Assembly (NCBI RefSeq): GCF_016735585.2
Contig: NZ_JAERSE020000003.1
Coordinates: forward strand, 1-64,000
From: Chryseobacterium tagetis
GTDB taxonomy: Bacteria; Bacteroidota; Bacteroidia; Flavobacteriales; Weeksellaceae
Length of the DNA: 64,000 nucleotides
Direction: 5' to 3'
The notes beneath the pieces were generated by a model, which had not been told where the DNA came from, made no database searches, and saw only the letters and a program-made list of their open reading frames with translations. The first letter of the stretch is position 1, and each line of letters begins with the position of its first letter. This document shows positions 1 to 8,564 of this stretch, in pieces. Both the position numbers and the translations under genes were made by a program.

Positions 1-324
1 TCCATCCTGCGTGGAAAGGGAAGCAGACAGATAGTCATGGTTCTTTCCTGCGAAATATTTTTCCCAGACCTCTTCGCCTTGCTGGTTGAGTTTCACCAGA
101 TGGAAATCGTAGCCGTTATTTTGCTTTTGGCTGCTGGCTGCTTGCGATTGGCCCTTAGATTGAATAGAGCTTCCGGTAATTAAGTACTGAAGATCTACCG
201 TCGGAGTCACCTGGCTAAGAAAATCCTGAGTGGAGGATTTGATGTCTTTCTGCCATAGGACTTCCTGAGCGGATAAGCTCAGAATCATGCATAAGAAGTA
301 TGCACTAGTGTAGAGTTTTTTCAT
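1..324 (-). CDS. Secreted repeat protein, N-terminal part (runs off the window)
   Basis: The frame is open from an ATG at 324-322 to the window edge, giving 108 residues. The N-terminus is a signal peptide: two Lys, a hydrophobic core, then LSAQ as the likely cleavage region. The mature part begins EVLWQKD and later contains HLVKLNQQGEEVWEKYF followed by a K-N-H-D-Y-LSAS stretch. That pattern resembles the per-repeat layout of large Chryseobacterium surface proteins with T9SS C-termini, often found near RHS genes; this link is from memory. The C-terminus is outside the window, so neither the sorting domain nor the total length can be checked. Confidence 0.6.
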   Translation of the reverse strand, partial: MKKLYTSAYFLCMILSLSAQEVLWQKDIKSSTQDFLSQVTPTVDLQYLITGSSIQSKGQSQAASSQKQNNGYDFHLVKLNQQGEEVWEKYFAGKNHDYLSASLSTQDG

Positions 325-501
325 TTGGAGTTTAGTTTTATTATTAATCTTTAAAATATTATTTTTAGTTCACTCTGATTAGATTTATAATGAAATAATT
401 GTGAATTTTATCACCTCAAATTGGTTTTATTCTCTCTTATTATCGCTGTAGCAAAGGATGGCTGCAATATGACAGATATTGACCTGTTTTTATTTTCCCC
501 T

Positions 502-672
502 TCATTTCGCTTGTCTTGGAAAAGGAAATGAACCTAAAAAACTGATTGCTGTACGTTCTCCTTTTTCATTTACTTTCAGCATGATAGATTTACAGCAAGG
601 AGATGCTGTAAAATGATTTTCGTAGCGCTTTCCACATTTGAAACATTCGGTAAGTATGATCTTTTTTTTCAT
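502..672 (-). CDS. Small Cys-rich protein, possible zinc ribbon (56 aa)
   Basis: A complete 56-codon frame runs from ATG at 672-670 to TGA at 504-502. After a basic start (MKKKIIL) it has C-x2-C (CFKC, residues 10-13) followed by a C-C pair (residues 26-27), a spacing compatible with a small zinc-binding knuckle. The C-terminus is basic and ends PRQAK. No signal peptide or membrane segment is visible. It lies alone between the partial secreted protein and the GC-rich segment, on the same strand as both neighbouring genes. The function is unknown. The Cys pattern and clean boundaries argue that it is real, but the short length limits certainty. Confidence 0.5.
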   Translation of the reverse strand: MKKKIILTECFKCGKRYENHFTASPCCKSIMLKVNEKGERTAISFLGSFPFPRQAK

Positions 673-774
673 AGCACATCATAATAAAGGATTGAAGTTA
701 TAGTATTCATTGTTGCTGTATTAATGCAAACATTTCAGAATATCCTTTGTGAGGCTGGAGAACTATCTGCAATC

Positions 775-1014
775 GGTATCTAACTGGTGAAAACCACTTG
801 TAAAAGCCCTTGCAGTCGGTTATTGAAGTGCCAAAACGCCGTTGCTAACTGCTTGCAAGGACTTGTGGAAGTGGTTGCAGCCATTTGGGATACCCCTTTT
901 AAGGGGTTGGGAACCGGGTATACCCACTTAGAGAAGTCCCTGTCACCACTTCACCAACCTGTTGCAGGTACTTCAGGACCGCCCGAGGGGTGGTTCCGGA
1001 CCGGGTGAAAGGGG
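775..1014. other. GC-rich structured non-coding segment
   Basis: This stretch is visibly richer in G and C than everything around it and is full of short symmetric elements. Two palindromes are clear: ACCCCTT-TT-AAGGGGT at 892-907 and gggtataccc at 916-925. Two 15-nt copies at 905-919 and 992-1006 (ggtt, two variable bases, then g-n-accgggt) match at 12 of 15 positions, and a third partial copy (ggttaggaacc, 1013-1023) covers the stop codon of the 163-residue gene. Positions 792-815 and 853-876 form an imperfect inverted pair. A 73-codon GTG frame crosses it but does not look like protein. It could be a structured 3' region or a decayed repeat. Confidence 0.4.
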
Positions 1015-1506
1015 TTAGGAACCAGCTTTATTATCTTCGTTAGGCGAAGCTATAGAGCTGCTTACAAAGAACTGTTTCATATCATCATAGATCACATTGG
1101 TTCCGGGCATATTCTCACGGGAGAGGTATTTCATATTCCTGTAAAAAGTGAGTGAGTTGTGGTAATTATCAAAATCTAAAAGGGTTTTGGTATCCAATAA
1201 TTGTTCGGTAACGGAAGAGAGGCGCTGCATACGGCTCTCCAACTGTTGTCTGGCAGCATAATCCCTGTCGTATTCTGCTTTGTCTAAAAACGTTGGAACA
1301 AACTGGGGATACTGCTCCATATAGGATTTGGCTTTGTTTACAAAGAGTTTGTTTTGCTCGGCAATGCTGCCGTATTGTTGCCTCTGCTCTGCATCGAGAT
1401 TGATGGTTTTGCCCTGCAGTATGGTTTCGATACTGGTAATGGCCTGATCCAACTGGGTAAGTTCTGCTTCTGAGAACGAAATGCTGATTAAATTTTCTAG
1501 TGCCAT
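1015..1506 (-). CDS. Bacteroidota-specific hypothetical protein (163 aa)
   Basis: The 163-residue protein starts MALENLISISFSEAEL. It is predicted to be helical and soluble, with heptad-like stretches between residues 60 and 115. It has no signal peptide, membrane segment or recognisable catalytic motif. The KTLLDFDNYHNSLTFYRN and LSRENMPGTNVIYDD segments recall a family of uncharacterised proteins that occurs in several copies in Chryseobacterium and related genomes; this is from memory. Its stop codon lies inside the GC-rich segment just downstream, and a Ser/Ala-rich tail (SSSIASPNEDNKAGS) may be variable between paralogs. No function is proposed. Confidence 0.75.
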   Translation of the reverse strand: MALENLISISFSEAELTQLDQAITSIETILQGKTINLDAEQRQQYGSIAEQNKLFVNKAKSYMEQYPQFVPTFLDKAEYDRDYAARQQLESRMQRLSSVTEQLLDTKTLLDFDNYHNSLTFYRNMKYLSRENMPGTNVIYDDMKQFFVSSSIASPNEDNKAGS

Positions 1507-1715
1507 AATAATTATTTTGTATTGGTTAGATTAAAAACAGACGGTTGCTGTTTTATAGTTGATAAGGTTTACAAAAATGAATTTTCTTCCTCATTTTCAA
1601 GCTATAACGTACCCCTCACTTACACTCATGAGTAACATCAAGGGTTTTTATATCCTTTTTGTGTGATAAATTTTCGACCGCTCTGCGAAAAAAGGATTAA
1701 GTAAGGTGATCTAAA

Positions 1716-1781
1716 TAAAAAATTCCAATCTATGACAGTAGATTGGAATGTGAATCGGCGGCTCCTTTGGAGCCGCCGATT
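1716..1781 (-). terminator. Tandem hairpins, rho-independent terminator of the 131-aa gene
   Basis: Two perfect stem-loops lie downstream of the leftward 131-residue gene. The first met by the polymerase has 12-bp arms at 1754-1765 and 1769-1780 with a 3-nt loop. The second has 10-bp arms at 1722-1731 and 1740-1749 and is followed, in the leftward direction, by a run of six T. Confidence 0.8.
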
Positions 1782-1797
1782 TGTTATTTCCGTTTAT

Positions 1798-2193
1798 TTA
1801 TTTTCCAAAGAATATCTTATCCTGCTTTCTCTGATCGTTGTAGATCACTTGAAAGCTGACAGGCATATTTTGATAGAGAAGCTTCCAATGCTGGATTTTT
1901 CCATGCTTTTTAAAGCTTTCGAATGATCTTACGAAGATATTTTCAATGATGCTTTTTACGTAAGAATCTCCGTTTTTATAGATCATATCCATAAGTTTAA
2001 TGTGATGGGCAATAATATTGACTTTCGACTCCTGCAAAAGTCTTTTTAAATAGTTGATCGTCGCCTGAATGACTCCTGCAAAATTATCCTGTAAAGACAA
2101 CTGCGTGATTTCGTTTCGAAGTGGGGGATAGAAAAATTTTAAATACTCCATAGCTTTTTTCTGATTGATAGCTTGCATATTTACGTTCACCAT
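1798..2193 (-). CDS. Hypothetical helical protein, DUF7674-like (131 aa)
   Basis: This is a soluble, all-helical protein of 131 residues without a signal peptide or membrane segment. The order of blocks, FYPPLRNEI near the N-terminus, a central LKRLLQESKVNIIAHHIKLMD helix pair, YVKSIIENIFVRSFE, and an aromatic C-terminal end, resembles the DUF7674 type found as single genes in many Bacteroidota; that match is from memory and moderate. An alternative ATG (MQAINQ) lies five codons in. The gene is monocistronic and is followed by an unusually strong double hairpin. The role is unknown; small proteins of this kind sometimes act as immunity or accessory factors, but nothing here shows that. Confidence 0.65.
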   Translation of the reverse strand: MVNVNMQAINQKKAMEYLKFFYPPLRNEITQLSLQDNFAGVIQATINYLKRLLQESKVNIIAHHIKLMDMIYKNGDSYVKSIIENIFVRSFESFKKHGKIQHWKLLYQNMPVSFQVIYNDQRKQDKIFFGK

Positions 2194-2632
2194 AATTAAT
2201 ATTTTTCAAGTACCCATATTGCAGCGAAAAGCATACCAAGATAAATACGTAATAAATAATTAACTTTTTTTTATAATCAAAATTATATGCAGGGATTAAA
2301 TTGGCTTCAATGTCTCTGTTAAAAGAGGATACAGAGTTTTTTAATTTTTTTATTTAAAGCTATAAAGTATTGGTTTTTAATTATGTTTCAGATGCAAGGG
2401 ATTCTGTGTTTCTGTAATGAAACGGATAAAAAATGTAATAAAAATGAAGGTGGCAGAAAAGTGGAAAAGTCTGAAAAAAATCTGACAAATAAAATAAAAT
2501 CATGACAGAAAATCATTTTGAATGACGGAATGAACGGTTATAAGAAGCATCAGAATGATAAGGTTTTCTCAGAATGAAAAACTGTGGAGTATCTGAGATA
2601 ATTAATATCTTTGCAATCCATAAAAATCGAAA
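2194..2632. promoter_or_regulatory. Intergenic region with a TAnnTTTG promoter element
   Basis: No convincing gene is present in this AT-rich 439-bp gap. A Bacteroidota -7 element, TATCTTTG, lies at 2606-2613, placing a transcription start near 2620, about 13 nt before the ATG of the nucleoid-associated protein gene. A good TTTG -33 partner is not evident. The left half should contain the promoter of the leftward 131-residue gene, but no clear element was picked out. Confidence 0.45.
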
Positions 2633-3646
2633 ATGTTTTCAAAAATTATAGTACACAGAGTCGGAAATAAGATCAACGGAGAGTCTTTAATACTTTCTCA
2701 GGAAGAATTGCAGTTGGAGGAGGGAATGGCAGAGTTGCTGGAGAATTACTTTTTGGGCTCTTTCAAATCTGAGGAGACCTTCCATTTCTACAGTGATTCT
2801 TATTTGGTGAATAATCCTATTTATAGTGCCGTGTCTGAAATTTTTGATGATAAGGCAAAGTTTATGTGGGAATCTGAGAATATTGCCAAACACCTTTTTG
2901 AAGCGGCTGAAAACCCAAGAGTTCAGGGTGGAGAGTTGTTTGTGGTATATTTTGAAGATGAAAGAGAGAGTGGAGAAAAAGTAGATAAAATCGGAATTTT
3001 TAAAACTGAAAAAAGAGAGTCTTTCTTAAAGATCTCTCCTCAGGAAGAAAGCTTCGAAATTGAAAAAGATATGGGAATTGGTTTGTCTAAAATTGACAAA
3101 GCGGCACTTATTTACAATAATGATAAGGAAACCGGCTATGTGCTTTCTGTGGTTGATAACAACAAAAACGGAGATATGTACTATTGGTTCGAAGATTTCT
3201 TAAAAGTGAAGCAGCGTGATGATGAATATTTCCACACGCAGGAGGCTTTAATGGTCTATAAAGATTATATCACCAAACAGTTACCTCAGGAATTTGAAGT
3301 TTCTAAAGCTGATCAGGCTGACTTTCTGAATAAGTCGATTAATTTCTTTAAGGAAAAAGAGGAATTTAAACTGGACGAATTTGCCAGTGAAGTATTAGGA
3401 GATGAACATGTAATCGAAAGCTTTAACAACTTTAAAACCGATTATGAGCAGGATATGCAGATTAATATCGCAGAAGAGTTTCCGATTAGCGAGGCAGCGG
3501 TAAAGAAAACGCAGAGACATTTCAAAAGCATCATTAAGCTGGATAAGAACTTCCATATCTATATTCACGGAGATCGCCAAAAACTGGCTACCGGAGAGGA
3601 TGAAAAAGGAAAATACTATATGCTGTATTTCGATAAAGAAGTTTAA
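2633..3646 (+). CDS. 37-kDa nucleoid-associated protein (NdpA/YejK family)
   Basis: The 337-residue product matches the NdpA/YejK family in length and layout. It starts FSKIIVHRVGNK and has the family's alternating region of acidic helices and strands, including GGELFVVYFEDE and VDKIGIFKTEKRESF. The C-terminal part ends with a strand pair, YIHGDRQKL and KGKYYMLYFD. The family binds the nucleoid; in Bacteroidota the precise role is not known. There is no signal peptide, fitting a cytoplasmic DNA-associated protein. A TAnnTTTG promoter element lies 20 nt upstream and a convergent terminator follows, so it is most likely monocistronic. The start is the only ATG close to the promoter. Confidence 0.88.
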   Translation: MFSKIIVHRVGNKINGESLILSQEELQLEEGMAELLENYFLGSFKSEETFHFYSDSYLVNNPIYSAVSEIFDDKAKFMWESENIAKHLFEAAENPRVQGGELFVVYFEDERESGEKVDKIGIFKTEKRESFLKISPQEESFEIEKDMGIGLSKIDKAALIYNNDKETGYVLSVVDNNKNGDMYYWFEDFLKVKQRDDEYFHTQEALMVYKDYITKQLPQEFEVSKADQADFLNKSINFFKEKEEFKLDEFASEVLGDEHVIESFNNFKTDYEQDMQINIAEEFPISEAAVKKTQRHFKSIIKLDKNFHIYIHGDRQKLATGEDEKGKYYMLYFDKEV

Positions 3647-3662
3647 TTTTTGCTTTTTAGAT

Positions 3663-3700
3663 AAAAAAAAACTCTAATCAAAAAGATTAGAGTTTTTTTG
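3663..3700. terminator. Bidirectional terminator between the NdpA-like gene and sdhB
   Basis: A perfect 9-bp stem (actctaatc at 3671-3679, gattagagt at 3685-3693, loop of five A) is flanked by an A run on the left and a T run on the right. It can therefore end both the rightward NdpA-like transcript and the leftward sdh transcript. Confidence 0.9.
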
Positions 3701-3730
3701 TGTTTATCTAATTATCCTGTATTCGGACAT

Positions 3731-4480
3731 TTATTTTTTATTGAAGAATAACGCTCTGCTGTATTCATAATTCATTCTGTCGATGTTCAGTACAGAAATT
3801 CCTTGCGGACATTCAACTTCACAGGCTTCGGTATTGGAACAGTGACCGAAATGCTCAGAATCCATTTGCTTAACCATATTGAGAACGCGCTCGCTTCTTT
3901 CTTCTTTACCTTGTGGAAGCAACACCATATGAGTGATTTTTGCAGAGGTGAATAGAGCCGCACTTCCGTTTTTACACGTTGCCACACATGCACCACAGCC
4001 AATACAGGCGGCAGAATCAAAAGCTTCTTCGGCAAGCCGATGGGTAATTGCAATGGTAGTAGCATCAGGAGCCTGACCTGTGTTCACAGAAACAAAACCT
4101 CCTGAAGAAATAATTCGGTCAAAAGCAGAACGGTCAACTTTCAAATCCTTTTTTACAGGAAAAGCAAGAGCTCTGAAAGGTTCAATCACGATGGTTTGTC
4201 CATTTTTAAAAGAGCGTAAATGAAGCTGACAAGTGGTGGTGTGTTCCAAAGGACCGTGAGCAAGCCCATTGATCATCATTCCGCACTGCCCGCAGATTCC
4301 TTCGCGACAGTCATGGTCAAATTCTACCGGCTCGTCACCTTCAATAATCAGTTTTTCATTCAATATATCCAGCATTTCAAGGAAAGACATATGAGGATTT
4401 AAGTCTTTTAAATCATAATTTACCAGTTTTCCTTTGCTTTGGTTGTCTTTCTGTCTCCATATTTTCAGATGTAAATCCAT
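3731..4480 (-). CDS. sdhB: Succinate dehydrogenase/fumarate reductase iron-sulfur subunit
   Basis: This 249-residue subunit carries electrons between the flavoprotein and the membrane quinone site. The N-terminal ferredoxin-like domain has C58-x4-C63-x2-C66 and C84 for the [2Fe-2S] centre. The C-terminal domain has C159-x2-C162-x2-C165-x3-C169 and C214-x5-C220-x3-C224 for the [4Fe-4S] and [3Fe-4S] centres, so all three clusters look intact. It is the last gene of the leftward cluster, 34 nt after sdhA, and is followed by a strong terminator. The family includes both succinate oxidisers and fumarate reducers; sequence reading alone does not settle the direction. Confidence 0.96.
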   Translation of the reverse strand: MDLHLKIWRQKDNQSKGKLVNYDLKDLNPHMSFLEMLDILNEKLIIEGDEPVEFDHDCREGICGQCGMMINGLAHGPLEHTTTCQLHLRSFKNGQTIVIEPFRALAFPVKKDLKVDRSAFDRIISSGGFVSVNTGQAPDATTIAITHRLAEEAFDSAACIGCGACVATCKNGSAALFTSAKITHMVLLPQGKEERSERVLNMVKQMDSEHFGHCSNTEACEVECPQGISVLNIDRMNYEYSRALFFNKK

Positions 4481-4514
4481 AATTTTTGCGTTTTTGGTGT
4501 TATGAAGTAAAACG

Positions 4515-6431
4515 TTATTTATAGCTTCTTACGGTTGGCTGTATTTCTTCAAAAATCAAATGTTCTTTGATGAGTTCCGGCTCATTGTTTTCGCCAGTCC
4601 AGTTCCATGCAGAGATGAACTGGAATTCGGTATCGTTCCTTAATGCTTCCCCGTCGGGAGTCTGGAACTCTTCACGGAAATGGGCTCCACAAGACTCATT
4701 TCGCGTTAAAGCATCATAGCACATCAATTCGCCAATTTCGAAATAATCGGCAACACGGCCTGCTTTTTCGAGTTCTGTATTCATGGCATTGCCCTGCCCT
4801 GAAATTTTCACGTCCTTATAAAATTCCTGTTTCAGTTTTCTGATTTCTTCAATGGCATATTTCAGCCCTTTTTCATTCCGGGCTAATCCACAGTAATCGT
4901 ACAGAAGTTTTCCTAAGGCCCTGTGAAAATAATCAACGGTTTTTGTTCCGTTAATAGCAATGAATCCTTCAATCTGCTGTTTCACATGATTTTCGGCTTT
5001 TTCAAATTCAATATCATCCGTAGAAATTTTTCCGGTGTGAATTTCATTTGATAAATAATTGGCAATCGTGTAGGGTGCGATGAAATATCCGTCAACAGAG
5101 GCCTGAAGCAAGGAATTTGCTCCTAATCGATTGGCGCCATGGTCTGCAAAATTAGCTTCTCCCAATGCAAATAAGCCGGGGATTGTGGTCATCAGTTCAT
5201 AGTCTATCCAAAGTCCACCCATTGAAAAGTGGGCAGAAGGGGAGATCATCATGGGTTCTTTATAAGCATCATATCCTGTTATTTTAAGATACATATTAAA
5301 TAAATTTCCATATTTCTCCTGAATTTTTTCTTTTCCCTGCTCTTTAATAGCTTTGGAAAAATCAAGATATACTGCATTTTTCAATGGGCCAATTCCAAAA
5401 CCTGCATCTATTCTTTCTTTGGCAGCTCTTGAGGAAATATCTCTCGGAGCCAGATTTCCAAAAGCAGGATAGCGTCTTTCGAGATAATAATCTCTTTCTT
5501 CCTCAGGGATATCATTGGCTTTTCTGGTTTCATTTTCTTTTAGAGGAACCCAGATTCTGCCGTCATTTCTTAAAGATTCAGACATTAAAGTTAATTTTGA
5601 CTGATAATCTCCAGATTGTGGAAGTGAAGTAGGGTGCACCTGGATCCAGCTCGGAGAAGCCATTAAAGCTCCTTTTTTATGGGCTCTCCAAATGGCAGAA
5701 CCATTACATCCCATGGCCAATGTGGATAAATAATATATTTTTCCGTAACCGCCCGTTGCCAAAACGACTACATGAGCGGAATGTCTTTCTATTTCTCCGG
5801 TATCCAGATTTCTTACGATAATTCCTCTGGCTTTACCTTCTATGACTACCAGATCCAGCATTTCGTGTCTTGAAAACAGCTGTACTGTTTTTTTACCGAC
5901 CTGTCGCATTAAAGCCTGATAAGCGCCCAGAAGCAACTGTTGCCCGGTTTGTCCTCTTGCATAAAAAGTACGGCTTACCTGAACGCCTCCGAAAGAACGG
6001 TTATCCAGATAGCCTCCGTATTCTCTTGCGAAAGGAACTCCCTGTGCAACGGCCTGATCGATGAGATTCAAAGAGCATTCTGCCATTCTGTAAACATTGG
6101 CTTCACGGGCTCTGAAGTCTCCTCCTTTTAAGGTATCAACAAACATACGGTATACGCTGTCGTCATCATTTTTATAGTTTTTGGCAGCATTCACACCCCC
6201 CTGAGCGGCCACAGAATGGGCTCTTCTCGGGCTGTCCTGAAAACAGAAGGATTTTACATTGTATCCCATTTCGCCTAATGATGCAGCTACTGAGCTTCCC
6301 GCTAATCCCGTTCCGACAACGATAACGTCTAGTTTTTTCCGGTTGGCAGGATTGACGAGCTTGGCTGTTTTTTTATAGTTGTCCCATTTTTTTTCAAGGG
6401 GTCCTTCCGGTATTTTTGAATTTAAAATCAT
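4515..6431 (-). CDS. sdhA: Succinate dehydrogenase/fumarate reductase flavoprotein subunit
   Basis: The 638-residue catalytic subunit interconverts succinate and fumarate. It has the dinucleotide-binding [19 protein letters not shown] near residues 39-57 and the AHSVAAQGG segment whose His72 is the expected site of covalent FAD attachment. The substrate region HPTSLP, the [15 protein letters not shown] segment and the C-terminal [10 protein letters not shown] block typical of the family are all present. The length fits the Bacteroidota/epsilonproteobacterial type B enzymes. It is 11 nt downstream of sdhC and 34 nt upstream of sdhB in the transcription order C-A-B, so subunit co-expression is expected. 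No truncation or frame problem was seen. Confidence 0.97.
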   Translation of the reverse strand: MILNSKIPEGPLEKKWDNYKKTAKLVNPANRKKLDVIVVGTGLAGSSVAASLGEMGYNVKSFCFQDSPRRAHSVAAQGGVNAAKNYKNDDDSVYRMFVDTLKGGDFRAREANVYRMAECSLNLIDQAVAQGVPFAREYGGYLDNRSFGGVQVSRTFYARGQTGQQLLLGAYQALMRQVGKKTVQLFSRHEMLDLVVIEGKARGIIVRNLDTGEIERHSAHVVVLATGGYGKIYYLSTLAMGCNGSAIWRAHKKGALMASPSWIQVHPTSLPQSGDYQSKLTLMSESLRNDGRIWVPLKENETRKANDIPEEERDYYLERRYPAFGNLAPRDISSRAAKERIDAGFGIGPLKNAVYLDFSKAIKEQGKEKIQEKYGNLFNMYLKITGYDAYKEPMMISPSAHFSMGGLWIDYELMTTIPGLFALGEANFADHGANRLGANSLLQASVDGYFIAPYTIANYLSNEIHTGKISTDDIEFEKAENHVKQQIEGFIAINGTKTVDYFHRALGKLLYDYCGLARNEKGLKYAIEEIRKLKQEFYKDVKISGQGNAMNTELEKAGRVADYFEIGELMCYDALTRNESCGAHFREEFQTPDGEALRNDTEFQFISAWNWTGENNEPELIKEHLIFEEIQPTVRSYK

Positions 6432-6442
6432 GATTGTTCAAT

Positions 6443-7099
6443 TTAACGGTAAGTGAAGAATACATAAATAGGCATCAAGGCAAATCCTACACTGATGATG
6501 ACCGAATAAGCGATCCCAATGGTTTTAAACCATTTTACAAACTTCGGATGAAATAAACCTAAGGTTCTGATCGCGCTGTAAATTCCGTGAATTAAATGAT
6601 AACATAAAGCAATCATTGAAATGACGTAAATAACAACATACCACCATTCTTTAAAAACGGTTACCACTAAAATATATAAGTCTTTGTTTCCGTTTTCATC
6701 AAGAGGAGGGTTTCCAAATTTGTAGACATACCAGAAATTCTGAAAATGGATCACAAGGAAAATCAAAATTAGAGTTCCTAAGATTCCCATATTTCTGGAA
6801 TACCATTTACTGGCTCTTCCGCGATGATCAGACTGATAACTTCCTCCTGATTTTTTGTTTTTTAAAGTAATGATAATTCCATCTACGGCATGAAGTATAA
6901 TACTGAGATACAAAATATATGAAACCAGTTTTATAACAATATTTCCTGATAAAAAATGGGAGTAGGCATTAAATTGAAGGTGCGCCTGCTCCTGCGGTAA
7001 AAAAAGCTGAAGATTTCCTAAAAAATGAATCAGCAAAAAGAAGCTCAGGAAAAGCCCTGTAAAACACATCCACATTTTTCTTGACAATGTTGACAGCAT
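6443..7099 (-). CDS. sdhC: Succinate dehydrogenase/fumarate reductase cytochrome b subunit
   Basis: The 218-residue integral membrane subunit anchors the complex and reacts with quinone. Five hydrophobic helices are visible, and His25, His70, His118 and His168 or His171 sit within them as candidate axial ligands for two hemes, the pattern of type B enzymes with a single large anchor and no SdhD. Consistent with this, no sdhD-like gene is present. The gene follows the DASS transporter by 17 nt and precedes sdhA by 11 nt, so it links the transport and respiratory parts of the cluster in one probable transcript. Confidence 0.94.
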   Translation of the reverse strand: MLSTLSRKMWMCFTGLFLSFFLLIHFLGNLQLFLPQEQAHLQFNAYSHFLSGNIVIKLVSYILYLSIILHAVDGIIITLKNKKSGGSYQSDHRGRASKWYSRNMGILGTLILIFLVIHFQNFWYVYKFGNPPLDENGNKDLYILVVTVFKEWWYVVIYVISMIALCYHLIHGIYSAIRTLGLFHPKFVKWFKTIGIAYSVIISVGFALMPIYVFFTYR

Positions 7100-7116
7100 A
7101 TTTTTTCATTTTTAGA

Positions 7117-8547
7117 TTAATAATAGCCTAACACTTTCATCCAGAGTCCACCGACTCCCATGTAGATGATGAGCAAAACAATCCCGATTTCCAAACCTCT
7201 AAGCCACCATGCTTTCAGATCCACATATCCGCTTCCGAAAAATACGGGAGCAGGACCGTGTCCGTAATGGGTCAATACCCCATAAATTGATCCTAAGAAA
7301 CCTAGCATCATCGCCAATAGCATCGGAGGAATTCCTACCGCAACTCCCACTCCTAGTAAGGCTGCATACATTGCCGCAACGTGTGCTGTAGCGCTGGCAA
7401 AAATATAATGACTGAAAAAATAGACGAGGATAATAACAGGGAAAGCAACCGTCCAGGTCATACCGCCAATTTTAGCTTTAATTAGATCACTGAACCAGCC
7501 AATAAATCCTAGCTCGTTTAATGAGCTGGCCATCATGACTAAAACAGCAAACCAGACAATAGTATCCCAAGCTCCTTTTTCGGATTTTACATCTTCCCAG
7601 GTTAAAACTGAGGTGAGTAAAAGCAATGTTAAACCAATGAAAGCTGTTGTGGTAGCGTCAATTGATAAAGCGCCACCAAAAATCCAAAGGGCAAGCAGAA
7701 TGAAAAATGCCAACAGCATCAGCCATTCGTTTTTGGAAATCGGGCCCATTTCTTTTAATTTTTGAGCTGCCATTTTCGGAGCATCTCCTGTTTTCTTTAA
7801 TTCAGGCGGATATAATTTATATAAAACCAATGGCACCACAAAGAAAGCTACCAATCCCGGAACAAAACCCGCAGCAGCCCACGACATCCATGTGATATTG
7901 ATCCCTAAATTGGCAGCAAATTTCTGACACATAGGGTTACTCGCCGTTCCTGTCAAAAACATAGAGGAAGCGATGAGGTTCATATAGTAGCTGTTCAGTG
8001 TTAAGAAAGAACCTAGTTTTCTATGGGTTTCAGGTTTGTCGGGTACAGAATCAAAGCTTATCGCCATAGATTTCATAATAGGATAAATGATTCCGCCACC
8101 TCTTGCCGTATTACTGGGGATTGCAGGAGCCAGACATACATCTGCCAGTCCTAATCCGTAGGCCAGACCTAATGAGCTTCTTCCAAAAATTCTGATGAAC
8201 AGGAAAGCAATTCTATTTCCTAAGCCTGTTTTGATAAATCCTCTCGCGATAAAAAACGAAATTCCGATCAGCCAGATGACTTTATCTCCGAATCCGGAAA
8301 GTGCTTTTGTAATTGATTTTCCTGCATCTCCCGGAGCAACCACTTGTGTAAGAGCGGTAAATCCGATGGCCATCATACACATCGTTCCCATGGGAGCAGC
8401 TTTTAAAATTATTCCTAAAATGGTTGCTGCGAAAATGGCGAATAAATGCCACGCGTTTTCTGCTACTCCTTCCGGAGCAGGAATAAACCATATGATAAGA
8501 GCAATGGCAAATGTAATTGCGACAGCTTTAATGTTAATTTCTTTCAT
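7117..8547 (-). CDS. DASS-family di/tricarboxylate transporter (CitT/TtdT-like)
   Basis: This 476-residue, strongly hydrophobic protein has about twelve membrane segments. It carries the two inverted-repeat signature sites of the divalent anion:sodium symporter family: PSNTARGGG at residues 144-152, continued by TGTASNP at 199-205, and SATAH at 385-389. The SNTARGGG form is closest to the citrate/succinate and tartrate/succinate exchangers CitT and TtdT. It should move C4 or C6 dicarboxylates across the inner membrane, by exchange or with cations; the substrate cannot be read directly. It lies between the porin gene (17 nt) and sdhC (17 nt), which makes succinate or fumarate a natural guess. 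The leader contains AACTAACTA before the ATG. Confidence 0.88.
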   Translation of the reverse strand: MKEINIKAVAITFAIALIIWFIPAPEGVAENAWHLFAIFAATILGIILKAAPMGTMCMMAIGFTALTQVVAPGDAGKSITKALSGFGDKVIWLIGISFFIARGFIKTGLGNRIAFLFIRIFGRSSLGLAYGLGLADVCLAPAIPSNTARGGGIIYPIMKSMAISFDSVPDKPETHRKLGSFLTLNSYYMNLIASSMFLTGTASNPMCQKFAANLGINITWMSWAAAGFVPGLVAFFVVPLVLYKLYPPELKKTGDAPKMAAQKLKEMGPISKNEWLMLLAFFILLALWIFGGALSIDATTTAFIGLTLLLLTSVLTWEDVKSEKGAWDTIVWFAVLVMMASSLNELGFIGWFSDLIKAKIGGMTWTVAFPVIILVYFFSHYIFASATAHVAAMYAALLGVGVAVGIPPMLLAMMLGFLGSIYGVLTHYGHGPAPVFFGSGYVDLKAWWLRGLEIGIVLLIIYMGVGGLWMKVLGYY

Positions 8548-8564
8548 AATAGTTAGTTTAATAT

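Noticed and set aside
787..1008. 73-codon GTG frame on the plus strand in the GC-rich segment
   Set aside because: It has no ATG and reads through palindromes and repeat units. Its composition (many Gly, Pro and Trp) follows the base repeats and not a protein pattern.
1640..1720. Possible tRNA because of a TTCGA-like stretch
   Set aside because: No acceptor stem or anticodon arm can be drawn; no tRNA was found anywhere in the window.
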